Source: Gammaproteobacteria bacterium
Lineage (GTDB): Bacteria; Pseudomonadota; Gammaproteobacteria; Pseudomonadales; Azotimanducaceae
Length of the DNA: 64,000 nucleotides
Assembly (NCBI GenBank): GCA_026707735.1
Contig: JAPOWH010000007.1
Span: forward strand, 124,001-188,000
Direction: 5' to 3'
Shown: in pieces, positions 51,633 to 62,635 of the stretch
Position numbering within the stretch: the first letter of the stretch is position 1
How the letters are laid out: the number at the start of each line of letters is the position of its first letter
Translations under genes and position numbers: made by a program
Notes under the pieces: generated by a model
The model's input: only the letters and a program-made list of their open reading frames with translations
Told to the model about the DNA's origin: nothing
Databases searched by the model: none

Positions 51633-52625
51633 TCAATTGCTTCCTATCAGTTTGTCAAGGTCCTGAGGAACCCCCTTGCGCCAAACTGCGAAATAGAGCT
51701 TTCTATACAAGTCTTCGTCGTCGCCCTTCCCCTCGCCTTGGTTCGAGATACGAATAAGCGGCTGACCTTTGGAAACAACATCATTCTCTTCAACGGTCAG
51801 TTCTGTGTTGAAGTCGTACTGAACAACGTACTCGTCGGCGGTTTTAACCAGAATCATGTAGCGGTAATCGCTCAAAGCGACACCAGCATAGCTCACTCTC
51901 CCCGATGCTGCGGCAACTACATGGGTTCCCCGATTGAGGAAGTAGCTCAATCCGTCGCTATCGTCGTCAGATTTCGTCGGGCGCGTATTCACTGGCCATT
52001 CCCATCCACGCGGCAAGCTATCAATCGATTGCAATGCTGGCTGATCGCCACCTGGACTCTGTTCGTTCGAAGGATTTGAAGTCGCGACGACCTGGGGTTG
52101 GTTTGGTGTAGTCGGTGGACTAGACGCGGCTGGAGCCGTTTGCACCGCAGCCTTCTGCGGTTGTGTACTCGTGCTGTTTTGTCTTTTGCTGACTGGTGAG
52201 TCTGCTACAGCTTGCGTCGGAACGCTTTTGGATGGCGGAGCAGCTTGGTTTCGTGGTGGTTCGAACGCTACACGGGATTGTGTCTGATCGCTAGGGGTTC
52301 GCGTCGCCAACTGAGGAGGCTCGAATAGCAAAGACGAGTCGACCACTAGGAACTGCCCCGGTTGTATAACGTAGGGCGGCCTAATTCCATTCATTGCAGC
52401 GACCTGTTCCACAGTCAATCCGTGGAGCTTGGAGATTGCATACAGCGTGTCGCCGGACTTGACCTCGTAGCGATACGTGCGCCCTCGTGCGGAAGGCTGT
52501 TGCTGCGACAGCGAAGCTGATCGGTCGACAACGGGAGCTGGGTGAACGGCGGTACAGCTCGGTAGCAAAACGCCCACCGACGCGCCCGCCACAACGAGGC
52601 TAAGAATCTTTACGAACTTTCGCAT
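51633..52625 (-). CDS. nlpD: NlpD-like lipoprotein: LysM plus degenerate LytM (M23) domain
   Basis: 330 residues: a lipoprotein signal with lipobox LLPSC, a LysM domain (YEVKSGDTLYAISKLHGLTV, about 52-97), a long Pro/Gln/Ser-rich linker, and a C-terminal M23-like domain (GTHVVAAASGRVSYAG and onward). The catalytic HxxxD and HxH residues of LytM enzymes are absent (YVVQYDFN in place of the HxH strand), as in E. coli NlpD. NlpD activates the amidase AmiC rather than cutting the wall itself. The start overlaps the end of the DUF368 gene by 26 bases. Its place after pcm fits nlpD. Confidence 0.88.
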   Translation of the reverse strand: MRKFVKILSLVVAGASVGVLLPSCTAVHPAPVVDRSASLSQQQPSARGRTYRYEVKSGDTLYAISKLHGLTVEQVAAMNGIRPPYVIQPGQFLVVDSSLLFEPPQLATRTPSDQTQSRVAFEPPRNQAAPPSKSVPTQAVADSPVSKRQNSTSTQPQKAAVQTAPAASSPPTTPNQPQVVATSNPSNEQSPGGDQPALQSIDSLPRGWEWPVNTRPTKSDDDSDGLSYFLNRGTHVVAAASGRVSYAGVALSDYRYMILVKTADEYVVQYDFNTELTVEENDVVSKGQPLIRISNQGEGKGDDEDLYRKLYFAVWRKGVPQDLDKLIGSN

Positions 52626-53457
52626 AGGTCAATACGCTCACTACAGAAAAGCCAAGAAGAATTGCCGTCAACGCTGCGGGCAGCGAAGAACTCTGTCCAT
52701 CAGCGTGGTTCCAAGGCCAAAGTTCCCAAAGTGACCCTGCTAACAATCCGCAAAAAACGCCCATGAGCATTGGACGATATTTTTGCAGGACCAGGCGCAC
52801 AGGATGCGAGAACACCAGCCAACCGACCAGCAAACCCGTCAAAAAGACAAGAATCGTTATCATTTGAAACGAAGCAAATGCCTTGACCATGGTGGTCCAC
52901 ACCCCTAGTATCAGGAGTACAAAGGAGCCCGAAATGCCCGGCAAGATCCACGCACCGTAGGCGAGGATCGCTCCCACAAAGACAACCCCATTCCTCGCTT
53001 CCAGTTCGGTTCCGGGAACGAAGCTCAAGGCTAAGGCGAAAGCCAATCCAATTGGAGCGAAGATGATCAAATTGCGGACCGTGGATGACATTGCCGCATA
53101 CAACACAGCGCCAATCACAATGCCAAAAATTGCGCTCCAGACCAACAGCGGCTGAGTGTCAAGCAGATGTACGACGGCTACCACAGCCACACCAAATCCA
53201 ACAACCATTCCAATCGCCAATGGAAGCAATACCTTCCACGGTTGAATGAACGAGGCCAGATCTATCCGTTGCTTAGCTGCCACGTTCTTCAACCAAACAG
53301 CTAAGTCCGCAAGCGAACCGATGAGCCTGTCGTAGACGCCGGTCAGCAATGCGACGGTTCCCCCGGAAATACCCGGAAGGACTTCAGCGATTCCCATAAG
53401 GAACCCACGAGCCGCAAGCCCAATCATTTCACCCAACTTACGTAAGCTCAAACTCAT
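52600..53457 (-). CDS. popT: DUF368 membrane protein (PopT-type polyprenyl-phosphate transporter)
   Basis: About 285 residues from the ATG at 53457, with eight or more hydrophobic helices. The family signature GFLMGIAEVLPGISGGTVALLTG is at the N-terminus and is repeated in the second half as AYGAWILPGISGSFVLLILG. DUF368 proteins were shown to return undecaprenyl phosphate to the inner leaflet of the membrane (PopT); the assignment here is by family only. The longest open frame extends 23 codons into pcm. It sits between pcm and nlpD, a cell-envelope context that suits lipid-carrier recycling. Confidence 0.85.
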   Translation of the reverse strand: MSLSLRKLGEMIGLAARGFLMGIAEVLPGISGGTVALLTGVYDRLIGSLADLAVWLKNVAAKQRIDLASFIQPWKVLLPLAIGMVVGFGVAVVAVVHLLDTQPLLVWSAIFGIVIGAVLYAAMSSTVRNLIIFAPIGLAFALALSFVPGTELEARNGVVFVGAILAYGAWILPGISGSFVLLILGVWTTMVKAFASFQMITILVFLTGLLVGWLVFSHPVRLVLQKYRPMLMGVFCGLLAGSLWELWPWNHADGQSSSLPAALTAILLGFSVVSVLTYAKVRKDS

Positions 53458-53462
53458 TGCTT

Positions 53463-54128
53463 CTACTGAGAGGTTCCTGCCAGCAAGGGTACGAACGTGA
53501 CGGTCTCCAAGAGCGTTTGCTGCCATTCGCTTCCCTTGCGGTCTAGAGACACCAAGTCCTGGTATCCATCGCGCCCCAACGGAATTACGATTCGTCCGCT
53601 ATCACGTAGCTGGCACTTCAACTGGCTAGGCACATCGTGCGCCGCGGCAGTGACGATGATTGCGTCGTAAGGTGCATGTTCCTCCCACCCTAGGTTTCCA
53701 TCGCCAAACCGTAGACGAACATTTTGCAAGCCCAGTTGTCGCATTCGTCTTCGAGCACTTAGGGACAATGATTCAATGCGTTCGATCGAGTAGACGTTGT
53801 CAAAGAGCTGTGCAAGTATTGCCGTCTGGTAGCCGCATCCCGTTCCAATCTCCAAGACCTTGGACACCTCGCCTGCCTGTACCAGGGCTTGAGTCATGAG
53901 AGCCACGATGTAGGGTTGCGAGATCGTTTGTCGCTTGCCGATTGGCAATGCGCGGTCTTCGTAAGCAAGGTGCGCAATGGACTCTTCGACGAAAAAGTGC
54001 CGCGGAACGGATTCCACCGCACTCAACACCTCCTCGTTGTCGATGCCCTGTTCGACGAGTCTATCGACCAATTTGCGCCGAGTTCGATCCGACGTCATCC
54101 CAAGCCCTTGTGACATTGATGCTCTCAT
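53463..54128 (-). CDS. pcm: Protein-L-isoaspartate O-methyltransferase
   Basis: Uses SAM to methylate isoaspartyl residues in aged proteins so that they can revert to aspartate. The ATG at 54128 overlaps the truD stop as ATGA and gives about 221 residues. Motif I VLEIGTGCGYQTAILAQL and the upstream ALPIGKRQTISQPYIVALMT are diagnostic. In E. coli surE lies between truD and pcm; here the two are directly joined. The product S-adenosylhomocysteine would be cleared by AhcY. Confidence 0.95.
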   Translation of the reverse strand: MRASMSQGLGMTSDRTRRKLVDRLVEQGIDNEEVLSAVESVPRHFFVEESIAHLAYEDRALPIGKRQTISQPYIVALMTQALVQAGEVSKVLEIGTGCGYQTAILAQLFDNVYSIERIESLSLSARRRMRQLGLQNVRLRFGDGNLGWEEHAPYDAIIVTAAAHDVPSQLKCQLRDSGRIVIPLGRDGYQDLVSLDRKGSEWQQTLLETVTFVPLLAGTSQ

Positions 54129-55075
54129 GAAAGACGCTCCTCCAATTCGAAACACTCACCAATGGCGACAGTCGCGTAGCACCCGGGTGGCAGCGTGAAG
54201 CCAATCGATACCGTGGAATCAGTTCCATCGATTTCTACATCACTCGCCTGAGCTGATAAAGCTCGCCGCTGATGACGCAATCCAACCCACTCCAATGCGT
54301 CGCACGTTTCCCTGTGTTTTGATCGTATGGACTCCTCGTTCTCTCGTGCTCTGTGTGCTGTCGGTAAACTCCCTCTGCCCCACAGAGGTCCGGTTGGACT
54401 TGATAGAGACTGAACGTCGCCACAAATCAAAGAGTTCCAGGTTCCATCGCAGACTCTCATTGCCAAGACTTCATTGAAAATAAACGATCTCAATGTAGAC
54501 AAGTGCCTCGATCGCGCAGCTCGAGACGTTCTGACTCGAGCGCTCGTCACCCATTCACAGGCGCGCTGCAAATTGCGGAAGTTTCGACCAAACCTCTGCG
54601 ATCCAAAGTAATTTGGGAACGGACGTGCAAATGCCCGTTCGGCAAACGATTTGCCTTGTGAGCTTGTTTCGCGGACCACGATGTTGAACTTGTTCGCGGC
54701 GTGGGCACCGATCCGCAGCTTGTGTGTGTGCCTCCGCTCCTTCAGGACGACGACGTTCGAATGTTTGAGGAACTGCGTCGTCTTTGGGAGACGTACCGAA
54801 AACCACTGTCGTGCAATGGCACGTTTGTCCTTCATGCCAGCATAGGAGACATCGACAAGATCTACGCCATAGTGCCCGGCAAGCAGTTTTTGAACATCTT
54901 GAGTGTTCAAGTTTGTCTTCTCGATTTGAAGGTACAAGTGCTCACCCTCATCTGCAAATTCGAAATCCAGAACTTCGCAGACTTTGAAATCGCTCAAACG
55001 ATCACGCAGAATCCCTTTAGGTACGCTACCAGCCATAGCTCGAGGCCAATTCCTACTTTCGGGGATCGATGACAA
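54125..55075 (-). CDS. truD: tRNA pseudouridine(13) synthase TruD
   Basis: Makes pseudouridine 13 in tRNA-Glu. 316 residues, somewhat shorter than the 349 of E. coli, mostly through the TRUD insertion domain. The catalytic Asp is in SYAGMKDKRAIARQWFSV, and NYFGSQRFGRN is the second conserved block. The start is TTG at 55075 inside the end of ftsB; an ATG at 55036 (MAGSVPKGILR) is a possible alternative but shortens the conserved N-terminus. ispD and ispF, often between ftsB and truD, are missing here. Confidence 0.92.
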   Translation of the reverse strand: MSSIPESRNWPRAMAGSVPKGILRDRLSDFKVCEVLDFEFADEGEHLYLQIEKTNLNTQDVQKLLAGHYGVDLVDVSYAGMKDKRAIARQWFSVRLPKTTQFLKHSNVVVLKERRHTHKLRIGAHAANKFNIVVRETSSQGKSFAERAFARPFPNYFGSQRFGRNFRNLQRACEWVTSARVRTSRAARSRHLSTLRSFIFNEVLAMRVCDGTWNSLICGDVQSLSSPTGPLWGRGSLPTAHRARENEESIRSKHRETCDALEWVGLRHQRRALSAQASDVEIDGTDSTVSIGFTLPPGCYATVAIGECFELEERLS

Positions 55076-55331
55076 GATAAAACGTCTCGCCTTCGGCGAT
55101 CATGCCCAGTTGGGTGCGAGCAATTTCCTCAATGAGGTCGCGGCTAGTACGCAGACGCGCGATTTCCGCTCGCAGATCCCGATTGCGCTCAAGGATCGAG
55201 TGGTTGAACTCTTGCTGGGCCTCTAGTTCGACCCGGAGCTGGCGCATGGCGAAATGTCCGCTGGGCCCTAGCCAATAGGTGCATTGAAATGCGCCAAGAA
55301 TGAGCAACGCGACCAAACATAGGACACGCAC
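55053..55331 (-). CDS. ftsB: Cell division protein FtsB
   Basis: Small bitopic divisome protein that forms a complex with FtsL and FtsQ and helps to trigger septal wall synthesis. 92 residues: one N-terminal membrane helix (VLCLVALLILGAFQCTYWL), a coiled coil (about 28-65, RQLRVELEAQQEFNHSILERN), and the conserved EEIARTQLGMIAEGETFY end. The start is GTG at 55331 with GGAGGTG upstream. It follows eno, the normal gammaproteobacterial order. Confidence 0.93.
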   Translation of the reverse strand: MRVLCLVALLILGAFQCTYWLGPSGHFAMRQLRVELEAQQEFNHSILERNRDLRAEIARLRTSRDLIEEIARTQLGMIAEGETFYLVIDPRK

Positions 55332-55350
55332 TTTTCAACACCTCCATGTG

Positions 55351-56634
55351 TTAGAAGATTTCCCGTAGCCCTCGATAGCCCGAAAGCCCTGCTGCCTCCG
55401 CTTCAATGCGGACAAGACGATTGTACTTCGATGTGCGCTCAGATCGACACAAAGATCCTGTCTTGATTTGGCCTGCTCCCGTCCCAACCGCAAGATCGGC
55501 AATGAATGTATCTTCCGTATCTCCCGATCGATGGGAGATCACAGTGCGATAGCCTGCAGACTTGGCAAGTGCGATCACATCCAATGTCTCTGTAAGGGTT
55601 CCGATTTGATTCACCTTGATCAGGATTGAATTGGCAATGCCGCAATCAATCCCCTTTTGAAGAAATCTCGGATTGGTGACAAATATGTCGTCTCCCACCA
55701 ACTGCATTTTCGAGCCCAGACGATCTGTCAGCGATCGCCACGAATCCCAGTCGTCTTCCGCCAGTCCGTCCTCAATGGACACGATTGGATACATTGCAGC
55801 CAAGTCATCCAGATAGTTGATGAAGGCATCGCCATTCAATGGTTGATCAGACCCTCGCAAGATGTAGCCGTCCTCAGTATGGAATTCCGTAGCCGCGCAA
55901 TCTAAAGCCAGCACGACATCCGAACCCAGCTGATAGCGTGCATCCTCGATCGCGAGAGCAAGAAAATGCAGAGCTTCCCTGTCCGATTCCAAGTTTGGGG
56001 CAAAGCCCCCCTCGTCGCCCACCGCGGTTGAGTGACCCTCTTCCTCCAATCTTCGCTTCAGGCATTGAAATACTTCGGCTCCGCATCGAACAGCGGATGC
56101 CATGTCCGACATGCCTGCTGGAACAATCATGAATTCCTGAAGATCGATGCGATTGTTTGCGTGCGCACCCCCATTGAGCACATTCATCATGGGCACCGGC
56201 ATCCGCATATCCGCGTTTTCACACAGATCAGATATATGCGAGTAAAGAGGAACACGCTTTGAGTTGGCATGAGCTCGAGCAAACGCCAAAGAGACACCTA
56301 GGGTCGCATTCGATCCCAATTTCGACTTGTCCTTGGTTCCGTCGATCTCCAAGAGCAACGTGTCCACGTCTCGTTGGTTCAACGAGTTTTCCCCGACTAC
56401 AGACTGTTGGATTTCGTTATGGACGTGGCGAATGGCCTTTCGCACGCCCTTGCCAAGAAAACGGTCAGCATCGCCGTCCCTCAGTTCAACCGCTTCTGCA
56501 CTCCCCACCGACGCGCCCGATGGAACGATGGCCGATCCAATTGCTCCGTCGGCAAGCTCCACCTCGACCTCCAAAGTGGGTGATCCACGGGAATCGAGAA
56601 CTTCAAAGCCACGAAGCGCGGCAATGGCTGTCAA
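55351..56634 (-). CDS. eno: Enolase
   Basis: Glycolytic enzyme interconverting 2-phosphoglycerate and phosphoenolpyruvate. 427 residues, standard length. The opening [47 protein letters not shown], the metal-binding [11 protein letters not shown] and VGDDIFVTN, and the end motif [18 protein letters not shown] are all present. The start is TTG overlapping the kdsA stop by four bases. It belongs to the pyrG-kdsA-eno-ftsB unit. Confidence 0.97.
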   Translation of the reverse strand: MTAIAALRGFEVLDSRGSPTLEVEVELADGAIGSAIVPSGASVGSAEAVELRDGDADRFLGKGVRKAIRHVHNEIQQSVVGENSLNQRDVDTLLLEIDGTKDKSKLGSNATLGVSLAFARAHANSKRVPLYSHISDLCENADMRMPVPMMNVLNGGAHANNRIDLQEFMIVPAGMSDMASAVRCGAEVFQCLKRRLEEEGHSTAVGDEGGFAPNLESDREALHFLALAIEDARYQLGSDVVLALDCAATEFHTEDGYILRGSDQPLNGDAFINYLDDLAAMYPIVSIEDGLAEDDWDSWRSLTDRLGSKMQLVGDDIFVTNPRFLQKGIDCGIANSILIKVNQIGTLTETLDVIALAKSAGYRTVISHRSGDTEDTFIADLAVGTGAGQIKTGSLCRSERTSKYNRLVRIEAEAAGLSGYRGLREIF

Positions 56635-57467
56635 CTGACTTCCTGCTCCAAAAAGGGGTGTGACTTGACCACGCGGTCAATCTCGCAAAGCTCGAGCAGT
56701 AGAGGTTCCACAAAGTGTAGAGGCCACGAGTTCGGTCCGTCCGACTTCGCTTCTTCAGGATTGGGATGCGTTTCCATGAACAGTCCATCTACGCCGGCAG
56801 CGACAGCCGCGCGGGCGAGAACAGGAACCATACTGCGTTGTCCTCCAGAGACCGAGCCCAATCCACCTGGCATTTGCACAGAATGGGTTGCATCAAAGAC
56901 CACTGGACATGTGGTTTCACGCAATATGGCCAGAGAACGCATGTCGGATACGAGATTGTTGTAGCCGAAACTTGCGCCTCTCTCGCAAACCATAACTTGC
57001 TCGTTGCCGGTTTCCTTGGCTTTGGCCACTACGTGAACCATGTCGGATGGAGCCAAGAACTGGCCCTTCTTGATGTTTACGGGTAGCCCTTGCTCGCACA
57101 CGTTTTGAATGAAGTCGGTCTGGCGACACAAAAACGCCGGGGTCTGCAACACCGACACGACGTCGCTGACCTCGTCAAGAGGCGTGTACTCGTGAACATC
57201 CGTCAATACGGGAACTTCAATGTCTTCCCTGACCCTCTGCAGTATCTCAAGCCCCCGCTCCATGCCAAGACCGCGGTAGCTCGTATGTGAAGAGCGATTG
57301 GCCTTGTCGAAGGAACTCTTGAAAATGAACGGAACATCCAATGCACCGCAAACATCCTTCAACTTGGACGCGGTGTTCAATGCGAGTTCCTCGCTCTCAA
57401 TCACGCATGGACCGGCAATGAGAAACATCGGGTTCCCATTGCCGACCTCAAAGTCGCAAAGTTTCAT
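56631..57467 (-). CDS. kdsA: 3-deoxy-8-phosphooctulonate (KDO-8-P) synthase
   Basis: Condenses arabinose 5-phosphate with PEP to give KDO-8-phosphate for lipopolysaccharide, so the organism is expected to make LPS. About 279 residues. Active-site blocks [37 protein letters not shown] and [17 protein letters not shown] are seen. The last block lacks the metal-site Cys near the N-terminus; residue use there looks like the metal-independent class. The ATG at 57467 follows the pyrG stop by two bases; a TTG two codons earlier would overlap it. Confidence 0.95.
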   Translation of the reverse strand: MKLCDFEVGNGNPMFLIAGPCVIESEELALNTASKLKDVCGALDVPFIFKSSFDKANRSSHTSYRGLGMERGLEILQRVREDIEVPVLTDVHEYTPLDEVSDVVSVLQTPAFLCRQTDFIQNVCEQGLPVNIKKGQFLAPSDMVHVVAKAKETGNEQVMVCERGASFGYNNLVSDMRSLAILRETTCPVVFDATHSVQMPGGLGSVSGGQRSMVPVLARAAVAAGVDGLFMETHPNPEEAKSDGPNSWPLHFVEPLLLELCEIDRVVKSHPFLEQEVS

Positions 57468-57469
57468 CG

Positions 57470-59645
<2,176 letters not shown>

Positions 59646-61037
59646 TCAATCGCTCGCCTGTTCCTCCCTCGGAGTCCATTTCGCATGGAAGCCTTCCGGA
59701 TCAAGGGCAAGGAGTGCGTTTTGCTCCCAATCTGACCAGCGATAGCTCGGCGCGGCATCGTAGAGGCCGAGCTGCATGGCGCGCGCCTCGAACGCGGACA
59801 GCTTGTGCCAGAAGCCCTGGTCGGTCTCCGTTCCTGTTTCGTTTAAGTCTGCGATGGCTGCTTGGCAAGCATCGCTTCTATCACTCCATTTGTGTCCGCA
59901 GACGTACTCCACGAGCCTGTCCAGATCGATCCGCAGTCCCGCCTTCTCCAGCTCTTCCCAGGCTTCGAGGGACAGCCGCAAGGCAGTTGCGCGCGCCTCC
60001 GATGCATGCCTCAGATTGCGCATGGTCAAACGCATGGCTCTCAGATGCCGCTTCCAGGGCAGGGCTTGGGCCTCGTGGTCGTCCCATGCGTCGTTCTCCT
60101 TCGGCGAATCATGCACGGAAGCGGCCCACTCATCGCCCAGCCGCGCCGCCAGCGCCGTCAGGACTTCGGAAGCGTCTTCGCTCCCACTGATCCCGTAGTA
60201 GTGCTTTCTTCCAGGATCGCGCAGTCGCTCCCAGATCGCTTCCAGCTTCTCGTATAGCGCGCGGTCGCGATCCACGTCCAAGGCCAAAACCTCGACATCG
60301 TGCCGAACGCACGACCTCTCCAGCACCCAGCGCCCCTCCAGGAAGGTCTCTCCCGCCCATTCACTCTCAGTGAAGTATCCCAGATGCCCTGCGTCCCAGT
60401 CCGCATACATTTGGTACATGGTCGGAGCCTTTAACGTCGTTTGTACTGCCTCCAAGCCATTCGCAGTCATAATCGGGACATAGACTCTCTTTCCTACTTC
60501 GATGCTCCTTCCTGCTTCACCCGCATGCTGGCAGAAGTAAATGAAGGCCGCGTAGCTGGCCAGAGAATCCGCATGGCAGCTCTCCTTCAAGTCCCATCGA
60601 ACCTCTCCATACTCCAGGCGGCATTCGGCCCTGTCGAGAGCCGCGAGCGTCCTCTCCCGATCCAGCGCGGGATCGGCAAAGACGCGCCGGTAGGTGAGGG
60701 GGAGGGGAAGCCAGTCGAAGCCCTTCCACACGAACGGCCTGTCCAGGAAGTACGCGTCGAGCGACTGGAGACATTCCTCGGAAAGCTCTCCGAGCGGCCT
60801 GTCGCAGGCTCGGCGCGGATCGGCTTCGACATTCGCTTCCGCCATTGCAAGCTCGGCTGTTGCCTCCGCGTCCGCAGGGGGGACTGCAGGAGTCGGAGCG
60901 GGAGCGGCGATCTCAGCCTGCGGAGCAGGCTCGACCCTCTCGCCCTGCGCGAGCGAGAGCGCGAGTAGGACCGCCATCGCAATCAGCGCGACAGCGGCTC
61001 CCGCAAGAATGACGCGGACGAAAGGACGGCTCAGCAT
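59646..61037 (-). CDS. Membrane-anchored protein of unknown function in a GC-rich cassette
   Basis: 463 residues that I do not recognise. An N-terminal membrane anchor (about 7-29, VRVILAGAAVALIAMAVLLALS) is followed by an Ala/Pro/Glu-rich linker (to about 75) and a soluble, Trp- and Cys-containing, mainly helical domain (LGYFTESEWAGETFLEGRW, GHKWSDRSDACQAAIADL and others). The soluble part should face the periplasm. Its ATG overlaps by seven bases the stop of the restored frame of the zincin gene upstream, so the two were built as an operon. Codons end in G or C much more often than in neighbouring genes, which suggests recent transfer. Confidence 0.75.
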   Translation of the reverse strand: MLSRPFVRVILAGAAVALIAMAVLLALSLAQGERVEPAPQAEIAAPAPTPAVPPADAEATAELAMAEANVEADPRRACDRPLGELSEECLQSLDAYFLDRPFVWKGFDWLPLPLTYRRVFADPALDRERTLAALDRAECRLEYGEVRWDLKESCHADSLASYAAFIYFCQHAGEAGRSIEVGKRVYVPIMTANGLEAVQTTLKAPTMYQMYADWDAGHLGYFTESEWAGETFLEGRWVLERSCVRHDVEVLALDVDRDRALYEKLEAIWERLRDPGRKHYYGISGSEDASEVLTALAARLGDEWAASVHDSPKENDAWDDHEAQALPWKRHLRAMRLTMRNLRHASEARATALRLSLEAWEELEKAGLRIDLDRLVEYVCGHKWSDRSDACQAAIADLNETGTETDQGFWHKLSAFEARAMQLGLYDAAPSYRWSDWEQNALLALDPEGFHAKWTPREEQASD

Positions 61038-62015
61038 GGATCGATCCTGTCCTGGCTCTTGTCGTAGGCCTTGTTTTCCACGCCCTGCATGAGCTGGTAG
61101 GACAGCGCCGTCAGATCAGCATCAACCTTCTGAAATTCCTCGACGTCCTTGGGATCGGTGGAATTCTTCAATCTCACCCATTTCTTGCTCAGCTCGTTCC
61201 ATCCCGTTTCCTCCATTTCCTGCTCGAGCTCGACTACCGTCTTGAAGGAGAACGGCGGCTCCTTGTTGGGATGCCTTGTACCGCCTGTACGCCAGCTCCT
61301 GGACTTCGCGCTCCTCCCGTACCATGTGCGGAGTGGAAGAGCCTTCACTCGATCTTATGTACTTGCCGCTGAAGAACCGCTCGGCATGGATCGTCTCGTG
61401 GATCAGCGTGTAGACGAAATCGGTGTAGTACCAATGCTTGGGATCTGCCGACGTCGCTCCATAGCCTATGGCTTGGGGATCGATGTGAATTCGCTTGAAT
61501 ATCGGGGGCTCCTCGTTCCAGTCGATTTCCGTATATCCCTGCGCTCCCAGGTTCCAAGTCAGCGTCAGGTTGTATCTCCCCTTGCCGTAGGCCACGTTCC
61601 GGGCGCGCGCCTTGCGCTGCCAGCACGCCTGCGTGTCCCTGATCGCGCTACGCCATTCGCTGTCTCTCCACATCCGCATCTTGACCATGCCCAGGATGGA
61701 GGGCGAGAGATAGTCGGTGTAGATCACCCGGCGCAGCCTCTTGCCGTATACAACCGATCCGTCTTCCACGGGAAGGTTCGTGCAGTCGCTCTCGTCGTCG
61801 GGCGGATGCCACGACCAGTAGAGCACGTTGCCTCTCTGCAGGCGGTTCTTGGACTTGAACCTCTTGCTTTCGCCCGTGCAGTCCGAGTCCTTGTAGCCTA
61901 TCACAGGCCCGCGGTACTCCTCCTCTTCCTTGTCCTTCTCCGCGAGCGCTTGGGGGCACAGTGCGAGCGAAAGGGCGAAGGGGAGCAAAGCGAATTTGAC
62001 GATTGCCTTGCGCAT
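61031..62015 (-). pseudogene. Secreted HExxH metalloprotease-like protein, interrupted by a +1 frameshift
   Basis: Starting at the ATG at 62015: a Sec signal peptide (to about QALAE, residue 26), a beta-rich N-terminal part, and the zinc motif in FVYTLIHETIHAERFF (HETIH, residues 206-210), with EREVQE (about 235-240) as a possible third ligand. After YRRYK (about 247) the frame shifts: the original frame runs on to a stop at 61122 with low-complexity sequence (GSRARAGNGGNGMERAEQEM), while the next frame gives sensible helical sequence (EPPFSFKTVVELEQEMEETG) to a stop at 61031 that overlaps the next gene. Removing one G near 61274-61275 joins them into about 327 residues. The cause could be a real mutation, programmed shift or sequencing error. 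Confidence 0.7.
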
Positions 62016-62635
62016 CGGTGTCTCTGCAAATGAGTAAGCATTGCCCGAATAGTAGCAAAGAGTCTTAGGTGCATTTCACTTGTTGCTGCTGCTAGCCTCT
62101 CGCTTACATCGGCTCTAGGCACGTCTGTGTCAGGTCGCCGATCAAACACCAAATGGATCTGACGTCACGCAACAAACTTGGATGATGTAAACACGGCCAG
62201 GCAACTTGCATGCGATCGACATGTTTGGAACCGTTGGCACTCGTCTAGTGTCAAAGTCGTCAACGCGCGTCTAGAATTTCCGGCGCAAACGCTACCCACA
62301 AGTATTTGAGATTTCGAGATAACGTGACGCTCCTACACAACCTGCATCCACAGAATTTGTGTGAATGGCGCAACCAATACCTAACCGGATCTGCGCATTT
62401 GAAGAAGACGGGATCTTGGGTTCCAGTGCAACACCCAATCCCAATATGGTCTTGCACCTAGTAGTCTCCAAACAGGCAGCTGCAATATGTTTCCCATCGT
62501 AATAGGTGTCGCACCGAGCTTTCTTTTTAGTGAGGACCAAGACGCGCTCCGCGCGCACGGAGCAATGCCCATTTCGAATTTGCGATCAATGCAGAACTCG
62601 CAATCTACCAAACATCGCGAGATTGACGCTTGCCC
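62016..62635. other. Intergenic region before the ABC exporter genes
   Basis: 620 bases between the divergent zincin cassette and ABC transporter. It should contain both promoters. Minus-strand frames of 60-90 codons are present but have no recognisable motif, good start or coding-like composition. I see no RNA gene or long repeat. Confidence 0.35.

Noticed and set aside
61031-61348. Separate 105-codon gene at the end of the zincin
   Set aside because: Its first 25 codons read antisense-like sequence in the zincin's coding region; only the part after 61275 is coding-like, so it is the shifted end of the same gene.
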